11,416 nt of DNA from positions 1 to 11,416 of the forward strand of contig QOPK01000059.1 in NCBI GenBank assembly GCA_003331685.1, in the 5' to 3' direction. The position numbers were made by a program, and so were the translations under genes. Positions 1-9,569 of the stretch are shown here, piece after piece. Position 1 is the first letter of the stretch. Each line of letters opens with the position of its first letter. The DNA is from Halieaceae bacterium (GTDB taxonomy: Bacteria; Pseudomonadota; Gammaproteobacteria; Pseudomonadales; Halieaceae). The notes beneath the pieces were generated by a model. The model worked only from the letters and a program-made list of their open reading frames with translations, was not told the DNA's origin and did no database searches.

Positions 1-199
1 GTTTTTTGTCACGTTGCCGGGCCCCTCTGACATGCTGAAGGCCTTTGACTACATGTACGAGACGGTCAAGGTCGTCGCCAAAAGTCTCGGTGGCGATATT
101 CAGGATGAGACGCGTAGTGTGATCACCCGGCAGAGTCTCGAGCATATGCGTCAGCAAATCCGGGAACTGGAAAGACGCCTGCTCGTTCGTCGGAACTGA
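1..199 (+). CDS. zipA: Cell division protein ZipA, C-terminal end (partial)
   Basis: This is the last ~65 codons of a gene that begins upstream of the window; the first complete codon is at base 2 and the frame is open to the window edge. The residues match the end of the ZipA C-terminal domain: a PGP-containing strand, an amphipathic helix, then a LGG-x-DE-R-x-T-x-Q stretch and a final charged helix, as in the E. coli protein (which has a similar DDQRRMMT segment). ZipA is an inner-membrane protein that binds the FtsZ C-terminal tail and anchors the Z ring; the part seen here belongs to the cytoplasmic FtsZ-binding domain. The TTG at 14-16 is internal and not a start. The stop lies 3 nt before ligA, and zipA-ligA is a common gammaproteobacterial gene order, which supports the call. 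Confidence 0.9.
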   Translation, partial: FFVTLPGPSDMLKAFDYMYETVKVVAKSLGGDIQDETRSVITRQSLEHMRQQIRELERRLLVRRN

Positions 200-2838
<2,639 letters not shown>

Positions 2839-2863
2839 GTTGCGGCCGCTAGCATTGCGAAGG

Positions 2864-2919
2864 CTGTCATGCGAATGTCACATTACTGACATGTAATATA
2901 GGCTTTTAGACTCTATATC
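2864..2919 (+). promoter_or_regulatory. Pho box array and candidate promoter of phoBR
   Basis: Three PhoB half-sites lie in exact 11-nt register: CTGTCAT (2864-2870), ATGTCAC (2875-2881) and CTGACAT (2886-2892), separated by the 4-nt spacers GCGA and ATTA. The first pair makes an 18-nt Pho box almost like the E. coli consensus. Candidate -10 elements are TAATAT at 2894-2899 and TATATC at 2914-2919. The latter is placed about 10 nt after a fourth, poor half-site at 2897-2903, a spacing like that of phoA. No good -35 is present, as expected for a PhoB-activated promoter. The site is upstream of phoB, implying positive autoregulation under phosphate starvation. Confidence 0.85.
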
Positions 2920-2939
2920 AGTGAGGAGACGAAGGCGGT

Positions 2940-3650
2940 ATGTCAGCGAAAAAGGTACTGGTTGTCGACGACGAGGCAAGTATCCGCGAGATGCTGCGTC
3001 TGGCCCTCGAGATCTCCGACTTTGAGTGTCTCGAGGCGGCCGATATTCAAGAAGCATATCGACTGATCACGGACGAATCACCGGATATGGTGCTTTTGGA
3101 TTGGATGCTGCCCGGCGGGAGCGGTATTGAGCTGCTTCGACGCCTCAAGAAGGAAGAGGCTACCCAGGCGTTGCCCGTGATCATGCTGACAGCCAAGACC
3201 CACGAAGATAACGTTGTTCAAGGGCTGGAAGTCGGCGCTGATGATTACGTCACCAAGCCGTTTGCGCCTAAGGAGCTTATTGCGCGGATGAAGGCGATAC
3301 TCCGCCGCTCCTCCAGCGAGGAGGTAGGCAGCGAGCTGCGCGTTGGCGAGCTGGTATTGGAATTTGACAGTCGCCGTGTGCTCCTAAGCCAAAAAGCGCT
3401 CGAGATGGGGCCCACAGAATTCAAGCTATTGCATTTTTTCATGTCTCATCCGGAGCGGGCTTACTCGCGTGCGCAACTACTGGACAGGGTTTGGGGTGCG
3501 AATGTCTATGTAGAAGAACGGACGGTCGATGTGCACATTCGTCGCCTGAGAAAAGCGTTGCAGGCAGGTGATCCCATTTATGCGGATTTGATCCAGACTG
3601 TGAGGGGTACGGGTTATCGTTTCTCACCCCGCGATCTGGCGGTGGCGTGA
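2940..3650 (+). CDS. phoB: Phosphate regulon response regulator PhoB
   Basis: This OmpR/PhoB-family response regulator has 236 residues. The receiver domain (~1-122) carries the acidic pair D10/D11, phospho-acceptor D54, T84 and K106. The C-terminal winged-helix DNA-binding domain (~130-228) includes the recognition helix region RTVDVHIRRLRK (194-205) and the terminal hairpin VRGTGYRF (221-228). When phosphorylated by PhoR it binds Pho boxes and activates phosphate-uptake genes. The receiver wording (DWMLPGGSGIELLRRLK) is typical of PhoB rather than other OmpR members. A GAGGAG at 2923-2928 and GAAGG at 2931-2935 precede the ATG. The upstream Pho half-sites and the phoR gene immediately downstream support the assignment. 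The stop overlaps the phoR GTG start. Confidence 0.97.
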   Translation: MSAKKVLVVDDEASIREMLRLALEISDFECLEAADIQEAYRLITDESPDMVLLDWMLPGGSGIELLRRLKKEEATQALPVIMLTAKTHEDNVVQGLEVGADDYVTKPFAPKELIARMKAILRRSSSEEVGSELRVGELVLEFDSRRVLLSQKALEMGPTEFKLLHFFMSHPERAYSRAQLLDRVWGANVYVEERTVDVHIRRLRKALQAGDPIYADLIQTVRGTGYRFSPRDLAVA

Positions 3651-4975
3651 CCACGTCTGGCTTCGTAGCTCTGGAGTCGCGCCGATTAATAGCGGCATTG
3701 TTTACAGCGTGTGGGATCTGGCTAGTAACGCAGGACTGGAAATTGGCTTTGTTGGCGCCGGCTCTCGTCCTGGTAATTTTTTGGGGCTGGAAGCTGACGA
3801 GGGTATACCACTGGTTTGCTAATCCTGAGCAGATGCCTCCCATCTCAAACCCGGGGCTTGGGGGTATTCTTCGTGATGTTTATGCTCTCCGAGGCCGCGA
3901 CACGCTCAGCGGTAAGGCCCCTGCACGGTCACAATCGTATTTAACCGACTCTTTGGCGTCTATGCGGGATGCGGCGCTAATTATCAACTCAGATGGGCGG
4001 TTGGTGTGGTGCAATGATGCCGCCGAATACTTGTTGGGGATCAGGTTTGACGACGAGGAGGGTAAACCATTCTCTGAAGTTGCTCCCGGCAAGTCGCTTA
4101 AGCTCTACATGCGGGATGAGAACTATCAAAAGCCTTTGCGGATCAAGCCAGGGCCAGATCCTGAATTCTGTTTACAGCTAGAGTTCTCGCGTTTTGGGGT
4201 CAACGACCGCTTGGTATTCGTGAAAGATGTCACCGAACAGGACAAGCTGGAGCGCATGCGGCGGGATTTCGTGGGCAACGTGTCCCACGAACTCCGCACA
4301 CCGTTGACGGTGATCAAGGGCTACATAGAAACACTGCAAGCGTTAGTGCCAGAATCTGATGCACGGCTTCAAAGGTCGCTCGGCTCTATGGACGTCCAGG
4401 CCGCCCGCATGGAGAGTCTGATTTCGGATCTACTTTGGCTATCTCGAATAGAAAGCGTGGAAGGGGAGCGTAAAGATGACCAGCTTGATCTGGTCGATCT
4501 GCTCGCTAATTTGTGTGATGAGTTGAAGGCCGCTTGGCCTGATCGGGAAATTAAGCTGGTGACTTCTTCCGCCCTCTGCGTGCTAGGTAATGCGGCGGAG
4601 TTGCGCAGTGCCATCAGTAATCTGGTCGTGAATGCTCTGAAGTACAGTGAGGCGTCGATCTCGATACAATGGTCGGACACAATTGTCGGTCCTGAGTTGC
4701 TTGTAGAAGACCAGGGGCCGGGAATCGACGCCAAGCACATTCCGCGTCTGACAGAGCGCTTTTATCGAGTCGATAAAAGCCGCAGTCAGGCTACAGGAGG
4801 CACCGGTCTAGGATTGGCGATCGTCAAGCATGTTGCGGTATCGCATGACGCAAAATTGTTTATCGATAGCGAATTGGGTCGAGGCAGCAAGTTTCGGTTG
4901 GTCTTTCCCAGCGAGCGTGCCGTAGCGTGTGATGTCTGCTCAACAGAGAGCCGAAGAGCCAACTCTGAGCAGTGA
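3647..4975 (+). CDS. phoR: Phosphate regulon sensor histidine kinase PhoR
   Basis: A membrane histidine kinase of 442 residues, close to E. coli PhoR (431). Two hydrophobic segments (~14-27 and ~33-48) have almost no periplasmic loop between them, the PhoR hallmark indicating that the phosphate signal arrives through partner proteins (PstSCAB/PhoU) rather than a periplasmic sensor. A PAS domain follows (~98-195), then HisKA with phospho-acceptor H214 in NVSHELRTP, the N box around N325-N329, G1 box DQGPGI (355-360), F box ERFYRVD (370-376) and G2 box GGTGLGLAI (384-392). Start is GTG at 3647, overlapping the phoB stop as GTGA, so translation is likely coupled. The ~25 residues after the ATPase domain include two cysteines and are unremarkable. 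No pst or phoU gene is inside the window. Confidence 0.96.
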   Translation: MTTSGFVALESRRLIAALFTACGIWLVTQDWKLALLAPALVLVIFWGWKLTRVYHWFANPEQMPPISNPGLGGILRDVYALRGRDTLSGKAPARSQSYLTDSLASMRDAALIINSDGRLVWCNDAAEYLLGIRFDDEEGKPFSEVAPGKSLKLYMRDENYQKPLRIKPGPDPEFCLQLEFSRFGVNDRLVFVKDVTEQDKLERMRRDFVGNVSHELRTPLTVIKGYIETLQALVPESDARLQRSLGSMDVQAARMESLISDLLWLSRIESVEGERKDDQLDLVDLLANLCDELKAAWPDREIKLVTSSALCVLGNAAELRSAISNLVVNALKYSEASISIQWSDTIVGPELLVEDQGPGIDAKHIPRLTERFYRVDKSRSQATGGTGLGLAIVKHVAVSHDAKLFIDSELGRGSKFRLVFPSERAVACDVCSTESRRANSEQ

Positions 4976-5004
4976 GGCCTCGGTATCAACCTGACTTTAA
5001 GTTG

Positions 5005-5017
5005 GCTAACAGTTAGC
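5005..5017. promoter_or_regulatory. 13-bp perfect dyad upstream of hisC
   Basis: GCTAAC-A-GTTAGC is a perfect odd-centred dyad lying 30 nt upstream of the hisC ATG, within the 72-nt phoR-hisC gap. The one-base centre makes it unsuitable as an RNA hairpin, so if functional it would more likely be a protein-binding site. No convincing -35/-10 pair is visible in the gap; the TTGACG at 5029-5034 is too close to the start codon to drive it. I do not recognise the dyad as a known operator. Confidence 0.3.
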
Positions 5018-5047
5018 ATGGCGAGCCCTTGACGTCGGAATGCACCT

Positions 5048-6115
5048 ATGAATCGGTTCTGGATCGACAAGATATCGAGCTTGAAGCCCTATGTGCCGGG
5101 AGAGCAGCCGACTTCGGACACGCTGATTAAGCTCAACACCAACGAGCATGCTTTGCCACCCGCTGAATCGGTTTTGGCCGTGCTAAAGAGCGCCTCGGGT
5201 GAAGCGCTAAGGCGTTATCCCGACCCCACTGCGTCAGCATTAAGATCTGTGATTTCTGCTGCCGAATCAGTTCCGCCAGATCACATATTCGTCGGCAACG
5301 GCTCCGATGAGGTGCTTGCGCACCTGTGGTTTGCCTTGCTGAAAGGCAGACGGGTTCAGACGCTGGATACGACCTATGGCTTTTATCCGGTCTGGGCGGG
5401 GCTCTACGATGCGGACCTTGCAGAAGTGCCGGTGCTTGCAGATTTTTCGGTGGACGTCGATGCATTAAAAAACGATGATGCCGCGATTGTGCTCGCTAAT
5501 CCCAATGCGCCAACAGGGCGGGCGCTTAAGCCCGATCACATTGCTTCGCTTGTTGATTCAATCCATGATCGGTTGGTGGTCGTTGATGAAGCCTACTTTG
5601 GTTTTGGTGCAGAAACGGCGGTGCCCTTGGTTGCGGACCATGACAACCTCATCGTGACCCGCAGCCTTTCCAAAAGCCATGCGCTCGCGGGTATGCGCGT
5701 GGGCTACGCCATCGCGCAACCGGGTCTCATCGAAGGCCTGAATCGTGTGAAGGACTCCTTCAATTCTTATCCTCTGGACGCTATTGCTCAGGCAGTGGCG
5801 GCTGCGGCGATCCAAGACAAGCAGTGGCTCATGGATGCTTCACAGCAAGTTCGCGAGGTCCGGGAGGTCATGATTGCTGGATTGCAGACGATCGGTTTCG
5901 AGGTGCTTCCATCGCAGGCTAACTTTATTTTTACAGAGCACCAGTCACTCGGCGGCAAGCAAATCTTCGACGCTCTGCGTGCCCGGGACATTCTGGTACG
6001 ACGCTGGGATAAGCAACGCATTGAGAACTGGTTGCGCATCTCAGTGGGCACTATGGCGCAAGCTGAGCGGCTGTTGCTTGTGATGCGAGAGATCGTCTCG
6101 ACGGAGACCGGCTGA
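5048..6115 (+). CDS. hisC: Histidinol-phosphate aminotransferase
   Basis: A class-II-type PLP aminotransferase of the HisC family, 355 residues, the usual length. It converts imidazole-acetol phosphate and glutamate to histidinol phosphate and 2-oxoglutarate in cytoplasmic histidine synthesis. Visible motifs: KLNTNEH near the N-terminus (28-34), RRYPDPT (55-61), GNGSDE (83-88) for phosphate binding, NPNAPTG (151-157), VVDEAYFGF (178-186) with D180 and Y183 contacting PLP, the Schiff-base lysine K209 in SLSKSHALAGMRVGYA, R217, and the substrate carboxylate arginine R330 in NWLRISVG. No other his gene is in the window, so it is a stand-alone locus after phoR. HisC-family proteins can also act on aromatic keto acids, so the substrate is inferred. 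A GGAA at 5037-5040 is a modest ribosome binding site. It converges on the KAS III gene. Confidence 0.92.
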   Translation: MNRFWIDKISSLKPYVPGEQPTSDTLIKLNTNEHALPPAESVLAVLKSASGEALRRYPDPTASALRSVISAAESVPPDHIFVGNGSDEVLAHLWFALLKGRRVQTLDTTYGFYPVWAGLYDADLAEVPVLADFSVDVDALKNDDAAIVLANPNAPTGRALKPDHIASLVDSIHDRLVVVDEAYFGFGAETAVPLVADHDNLIVTRSLSKSHALAGMRVGYAIAQPGLIEGLNRVKDSFNSYPLDAIAQAVAAAAIQDKQWLMDASQQVREVREVMIAGLQTIGFEVLPSQANFIFTEHQSLGGKQIFDALRARDILVRRWDKQRIENWLRISVGTMAQAERLLLVMREIVSTETG

Positions 6116-6126
6116 GCTCGCTCAGC
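6111..6126. other. Stem-loop joining the hisC and KAS III stop codons
   Basis: GCTGAG (6111-6116) pairs with CTCAGC (6121-6126) across the loop CTCG. Each arm contains one gene's stop: hisC TGA at 6113-6115 on the plus strand and the KAS III TGA at 6124-6122 on the minus strand, so the same hairpin forms in both transcripts. Neither side has a T tract, so it is not a normal intrinsic terminator. It may help protect or define the two 3' ends, or be partly by chance, since TGA stops with flanking GC naturally give such symmetry. Confidence 0.4.
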
Positions 6127-7246
6127 GGCGGCGGAGGACAATAGACCCGATACTGTAGCCCGCGCCGAACGAACACAATACAGCCAGGTCGCCGGCCACC
6201 AGATCCGAGTTGTGCTTGTGGAACGCAATTACCGAGCCGGCCGATGACGTATTGGCATACTCATCAAGGATCGTTGGCGACTCCTGCTCTGTGGGCGATC
6301 TTCCGAAAACCTTGCGAGCGATCAGATCATTCATATTTCGATTCGCCTGATGCAGCCAAATCCGTTTCAGGTCGTCAGCCGCAATGTTCATGTCGGCGAG
6401 TTGCCCCGTGATTTGTTCGGCCACCGCAGGGCATACTTCCTTGAACACCTTGCGACCTTCTTGAATAAACAACTTGTCGATTTGACCAATCCCGCTCTCG
6501 TCGGCGCGATTCAGGAAGCCAAAGTTGTTGCGGATGTTATTGGAAAATAGCGTCTGCAGGCGCGTATCCAGAATATCCCAGCCAGATTCGCTGGCGGCTG
6601 TGGCATTACTCTCGACCAATACCGCCGTGGCCACGTCGCCGAAAATAAAGTGTGAGTCACGATCGCGGAAGTTGAGATGGCCCGTACAGATCTCAGGATT
6701 CAAAACCAATACACGTGCTGCGCTGCCGGATTTCACTGCGTCGCTGGCCTGTTGTATGCCAAAGGTGGCAGAGGAGCAGGCAACATTCATGTCGAAGGCG
6801 AAACCACTGGCGCCAAGGGCCGACTGGACCTCGATTGCCATCGCGGGATAGGCGCGCTGCATGTTGGAGGCGGCAACGATCACAGCGTCCAGTTGACGCG
6901 CGCTAATGCCTGCCTCAGCCATGGCTTGCTCGGCTGCTTTACAGGCGATTTCGCACATGACAGACGGCTCGTCGTTATGCCGCTCTGGAATCTCTGGCAC
7001 CATACGCTCGGGGTCGATAATGCCGGCTTTATTAATGACGTAGCGAGATTTGATGCCCGATGCTCTTTCTATGAACTCCGCTGAAGAGTGAGTTTTGGCC
7101 TCCAATTCGCCCGCTGCTATCGCCTCATTGTTATCCGTGTTGTAGAGATCGACCCAGGCATTGAACGAGGCAACCAGTTCCTCATTACTGATGCTCTCAG
7201 CTGGGGTGAACAGCCCCGAGCCTGTGATCACCGCAGACGCCGCCAT
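6122..7246 (-). CDS. Beta-ketoacyl-ACP synthase III family protein (long form)
   Basis: A thiolase-fold condensing enzyme of 374 residues, longer than E. coli FabH (317). The KAS III catalytic triad is complete: C157 in [11 protein letters not shown]299 in WLHQANRNM and N332 in EYANTSSAG. The C-terminal [13 protein letters not shown] strand is typical of the family. The extra length lies mainly near residues 25-60, before the [11 protein letters not shown] segment. From memory it most resembles Pseudomonas aeruginosa PA3286, which condenses medium-chain acyl-CoA with malonyl-ACP and feeds beta-oxidation products into fatty acid synthesis; that substrate is inference here. The ATG lies 8 nt after the gltA stop, so the two are probably co-transcribed. 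The upstream sequence lacks a clear Shine-Dalgarno. A plain initiating FabH using acetyl-CoA remains possible. Confidence 0.88.
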   Translation of the reverse strand: MAASAVITGSGLFTPAESISNEELVASFNAWVDLYNTDNNEAIAAGELEAKTHSSAEFIERASGIKSRYVINKAGIIDPERMVPEIPERHNDEPSVMCEIACKAAEQAMAEAGISARQLDAVIVAASNMQRAYPAMAIEVQSALGASGFAFDMNVACSSATFGIQQASDAVKSGSAARVLVLNPEICTGHLNFRDRDSHFIFGDVATAVLVESNATAASESGWDILDTRLQTLFSNNIRNNFGFLNRADESGIGQIDKLFIQEGRKVFKEVCPAVAEQITGQLADMNIAADDLKRIWLHQANRNMNDLIARKVFGRSPTEQESPTILDEYANTSSAGSVIAFHKHNSDLVAGDLAVLCSFGAGYSIGSIVLRRR

Positions 7247-7254
7247 AGATCGGC

Positions 7255-8550
7255 TTACCGCTTATCCAGCGGGACGAAATCTCTCTGGGTCTGCCCTGTA
7301 TAGAGCTGACGAGGCCGGCCGATGCGATAGGCACCGCTGATCATTTCGTTCCAGTGCGCGATCCAGCCTACCGTTCGGCCAATGGCAAAGATCACCGTAA
7401 ACATTGAGGTGGGGATGCCGAGCGCTTTTAGAATAATGCCGGAGTAAAAATCGACGTTGGGGTAGAGCTTCTTCTCGATGAAATACTCGTCTTTGAGCGC
7501 GATTTCTTCGAGTCGTTTGGCAATTTCCAGATTTTCGTCCTCGATGCCCAGCTCTGCCAGGACCTCATCCGCAGCCTGTTTCATGACTTTGGCCCTGGGG
7601 TCGAAGTTCTTATAGACACGGTGTCCGAATCCCATCAGCCGGAACGGATCGTCCTTGTCTTTTGCTTTGGCGATGTATTCGTCGATCCGGTCCACCGTAC
7701 CGATCTCTTCAAGCATTTTCACTACGGCTTCATTGGCGCCGCCGTGGGAGGGACCCCAGAGTGCCGCGATACCTGCTGCAATGCAGGCAAAGGGATTGGC
7801 TTGCGAGGAGCCCGCGAGGCGCACGGTGGACGTCGAGGCGTTCTGCTCATGGTCGGCATGGAGCAGAAAGATCCGATCCATGGCACGTGCGATGGTGGGT
7901 GACACCTTTGTCGGTTCACAGGGATTGCCGAACATCATGTGCAAGAAGTTAGCAGCGTAATCAAGACTGTTATCCGGATACATGAATGGCTGGCCAATGG
8001 AGAATTTGTAACTCATGGCTGCAATGGTGGGCATTTTGGCGATCAGCCTGAACGCTGCTACTTCGCGATGCCATGGATCGGAAATGTCCGTAGAGTCATG
8101 ATAGAACGCGGAAAGCGCTCCGACCACACCGCACATGATGGCCATTGGGTGCGCATCACGACGAAAGCCGTTGAAGAAGATTCGGATCTGCTCATGCACC
8201 ATGGTGTGCCGGGTCATGATGCCCACGAACTCGTCTTTCTGCTCGGCAGTCGGCAGCTCGCCATTGAGCAATAGGTAGCAGGTTTCGAGATAGTCCGAAT
8301 GCTCGGCCAGCTGCTCTATCGGATAGCCCCGATGAAGGAGAACCCCTTTCTCGCCATCGATAAAGGTAATCTGCGATTCGCAGGCCGCCGTCGAGGTGAA
8401 ACCGGGGTCATAGGTGAAGTAACCGTTGGCGGTCAGCTTGCCCACATCCACAACATCAGGGCCCAACGTGCCCGAGTGCACGCTCAGATCGATGGCCTGC
8501 TGAGTTCCATCCTCATGGGTGAGGTTCAGGGTGGCGTGTTTGTCGGACAT
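7255..8550 (-). CDS. gltA: Citrate synthase (type II, GltA)
   Basis: GltA condenses acetyl-CoA and oxaloacetate to citrate, the entry step of the TCA cycle. The 431-residue protein aligns with E. coli GltA (427) with a constant offset of about five residues. The catalytic residues are H269 (SHGG), H310 (GFGHRVY) and D367 (VDFYSG), and the HADHEQN motif is at 231-237. The N-terminal ~40-residue beta domain typical of hexameric, NADH-regulated bacterial enzymes is present, and C211 in GNPCEP matches the E. coli Cys206 near the NADH site, so allosteric inhibition by NADH is plausible. It is divergent from sdhC and has its own promoter. The region before the ATG reads GTAAGCCTCT, with no purine-rich ribosome binding site, which is odd for a normally abundant enzyme. 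Confidence 0.97.
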   Translation of the reverse strand: MSDKHATLNLTHEDGTQQAIDLSVHSGTLGPDVVDVGKLTANGYFTYDPGFTSTAACESQITFIDGEKGVLLHRGYPIEQLAEHSDYLETCYLLLNGELPTAEQKDEFVGIMTRHTMVHEQIRIFFNGFRRDAHPMAIMCGVVGALSAFYHDSTDISDPWHREVAAFRLIAKMPTIAAMSYKFSIGQPFMYPDNSLDYAANFLHMMFGNPCEPTKVSPTIARAMDRIFLLHADHEQNASTSTVRLAGSSQANPFACIAAGIAALWGPSHGGANEAVVKMLEEIGTVDRIDEYIAKAKDKDDPFRLMGFGHRVYKNFDPRAKVMKQAADEVLAELGIEDENLEIAKRLEEIALKDEYFIEKKLYPNVDFYSGIILKALGIPTSMFTVIFAIGRTVGWIAHWNEMISGAYRIGRPRQLYTGQTQRDFVPLDKR

Positions 8551-8584
8551 AGAGGCTTACTACCGCGTGAAATAAGAGGGTGCC

Positions 8585-8613
8585 AAACTAATGCTGAGCG
8601 CCTGACATGTCAA
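8585..8613 (-). promoter_or_regulatory. Predicted gltA sigma70 promoter
   Basis: Read on the minus strand, a consensus -35 TTGACA (8613-8608) is followed after 17 nt by TAGTTT (8590-8585), a weak -10. The predicted transcript start is near 8578, giving a leader of about 28 nt. The perfect -35 and optimal spacing make this the best candidate upstream of gltA; the weak -10 could indicate regulation. Confidence 0.6.
8603..8612. promoter_or_regulatory. 10-bp palindrome overlapping the gltA -35
   Basis: TGACATGTCA is a perfect palindrome covering five bases of the gltA -35 element. A protein bound here would compete with or contact RNA polymerase. CTGACATGT also occurs in the third Pho half-site upstream of phoB, but no second half-site 11 nt away is present here, so a Pho box is not supported. 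Confidence 0.35.
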
Positions 8614-8668
8614 TTTGAAACGCGCTGAATGAATCAACTCTGCAGGCGGATCGGAGACCGAGGCGCCA

Positions 8669-8682
8669 AATTGTAATCAATT
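8669..8682. promoter_or_regulatory. Inverted repeat over the sdh -35
   Basis: AATTG-TAAT-CAATT is a perfect 5+4+5 inverted repeat that fully covers the predicted sdh -35. It is a candidate operator. It does not fit the FNR/ANR pattern TTGAT-N4-ATCAA, and I do not recognise it as an ArcA or Fur site. Confidence 0.35.
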
Positions 8683-8699
8683 GTGAGCCCACCTATACT
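8671..8699 (+). promoter_or_regulatory. Predicted sdhCDAB sigma70 promoter
   Basis: TTGTAA (8671-8676) and TATACT (8694-8699) are separated by exactly 17 nt, a good sigma70-type pair with a strong -10. The transcript would start near 8706 and have a leader of about 64 nt before the sdhC GTG. It is the best plus-strand candidate in the divergent region. Confidence 0.65.
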
Positions 8700-8717
8700 C
8701 CCGACCGCAGAAGACAT

Positions 8718-8728
8718 TGGGTCACCCA
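8718..8728. promoter_or_regulatory. 11-bp dyad in the sdh leader
   Basis: TGGGT-C-ACCCA is a perfect odd-centred dyad about 12-22 nt downstream of the predicted sdh transcript start. The position suits a repressor roadblock site. A one-base loop is too short for an RNA hairpin unless the inner pairs open. Confidence 0.3.
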
Positions 8729-8769
8729 CCCGAGCCTCCGCCACAACTGTAACTACTCTGAGATTTAAC

Positions 8770-9156
8770 GTGAGACCGACTTCAAGAGACACGCGCCCTG
8801 TCAATCTGGACCTTGGCACCATTAAGTTGCCAGTGACCGCTTATGCCTCCATCGCACATCGCGTGACCGGGGTGTTGATGTTTTTTTCCAGCTTCCTGAT
8901 GCTGTGGGCTCTCGATCAGAGCCTCGCCTCTGAAGCCTCCTTCAACGCGATGGCGGCGATGTTGTCGTCACCGCTAGCCAAGCTGGTTAGCTGGGGTATT
9001 GCATCGGTGCTGACCTACCATGCGCTTGCCGGGATCAAGCACCTCGTTATGGATGCGGGCATCGGTGAGACGATGCGCGGTGGTGTTTTGGGTGCGCGCA
9101 TTGTTTTTGTGCTGGCGGCTGCCGCTGCAGCCGTGTGGGGGTTGCTGATATGGTGA
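8770..9156 (+). CDS. sdhC: Succinate dehydrogenase cytochrome b556 subunit SdhC
   Basis: A 128-residue membrane anchor subunit of respiratory complex II, which with SdhD binds haem b and ubiquinone. The RPVNLDLGTIKLP opening is the SdhC signature. Starting at GTG 8770 gives key residues the same numbers as E. coli: quinone-site S27 and R31 (SIAHR) and haem ligand H84 (TYHALAGIKH). Three membrane helices lie at ~31-49, ~68-90 and ~108-128. The frame stays open to an upstream GTG at 8683, but that would add 29 residues of non-homologous, low-complexity-like sequence and would begin upstream of the predicted promoter -10, so I reject it. The ribosome binding site is weak (TGAGAT at 8759-8764). 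It overlaps sdhD by 7 nt. Confidence 0.93.
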   Translation: MRPTSRDTRPVNLDLGTIKLPVTAYASIAHRVTGVLMFFSSFLMLWALDQSLASEASFNAMAAMLSSPLAKLVSWGIASVLTYHALAGIKHLVMDAGIGETMRGGVLGARIVFVLAAAAAAVWGLLIW

Positions 9157-9509
9157 CCTCTGTCACAAGCTTCAGCCGAACCGGGTTATCTGACTGGCTG
9201 ATTCAGCGAGTCACCTCCCTGGTGCTGCTCGCATATTTTATTGTTGTCGCCTACCAGTTACTGGGTTCAGTTGACTACACTTCGTGGCGATTGCTGTTTG
9301 ACCAGACGTGGATGAAGGTATTCACCCTGATGGCAGCACTGTCACTGGCGGCACATAGCTGGATTGGCCTCTGGTCAGTGTTCACGGATTACCTGACTGA
9401 GAGAATGTTGGGGCCGAAAGGGAATTTCATCAGGTTGTTTTGCCAGCTGGGCGCATCACTCGCTTTGGTCGGTTACGTGATTTGGGTGATTGTCATTATT
9501 TGGAGCTGA
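9150..9509 (+). CDS. sdhD: Succinate dehydrogenase membrane anchor subunit SdhD
   Basis: A 119-residue hydrophobic subunit of complex II (E. coli 115). The opening MVTSVTSFSRTGLSDW matches SdhD proteins, followed by three membrane helices (~20-38, ~56-78, ~96-118). The HSWIGLWSVFTDY motif carries H69, D80 and Y81, equivalent to E. coli H71, D82 and Y83; the Asp-Tyr pair lies at the ubiquinone site. The ATG at 9150 is chosen because it gives the conserved N-terminus; a GTG at 9153 is an alternative one codon later, and a further upstream in-frame start at 9135 would add five residues not seen in homologues. The 7-nt overlap with sdhC suggests translational coupling. A 60-nt gap with a hairpin separates it from sdhA. 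Confidence 0.94.
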   Translation: MVTSVTSFSRTGLSDWLIQRVTSLVLLAYFIVVAYQLLGSVDYTSWRLLFDQTWMKVFTLMAALSLAAHSWIGLWSVFTDYLTERMLGPKGNFIRLFCQLGASLALVGYVIWVIVIIWS

Positions 9510-9536
9510 GGCGTCTTGCATCAGCTGTAAACAAGA

Positions 9537-9559
9537 GGAGCGGCGCTGGAAGCGGCTCC
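9537..9559 (+). other. Hairpin holding a strong Shine-Dalgarno upstream of sdhA
   Basis: The sdhD-sdhA gap holds AAGAGGAG (9533-9540), the strongest ribosome binding site near sdhA. Its GGAGC (9537-9541) pairs with GCTCC (9555-9559), and CGCT (9544-9547) pairs with AGCG (9551-9554) around a GGA loop, with GG 9542-9543 bulged. The predicted structure would hide the Shine-Dalgarno. There is no T tract, so it is not a terminator. It may tune SdhA synthesis or be an mRNA processing site. Confidence 0.45.
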
Positions 9560-9569
9560 CGGGATACAC

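Noticed and set aside
2842..2853. GCGGCCGCTAGC, adjoining rare restriction sites (NotI/NheI) that look like a cloning junction
   Set aside because: It is in an ordinary intergenic gap between genes of consistent style, followed at once by natural Pho half-sites. No vector sequence is visible; chance in GC-rich DNA is enough.
8299..8628. 109-residue plus-strand frame crossing the gltA start and promoter
   Set aside because: Antisense to conserved GltA sequence, no recognisable motif, and it runs through the predicted promoter of gltA.
8683..8769. 29-residue N-terminal extension of SdhC from GTG 8683
   Set aside because: Starting at GTG 8770 makes S27, R31 and H84 match E. coli numbering. The extension would begin upstream of the predicted -10 and has no homologue-like sequence.
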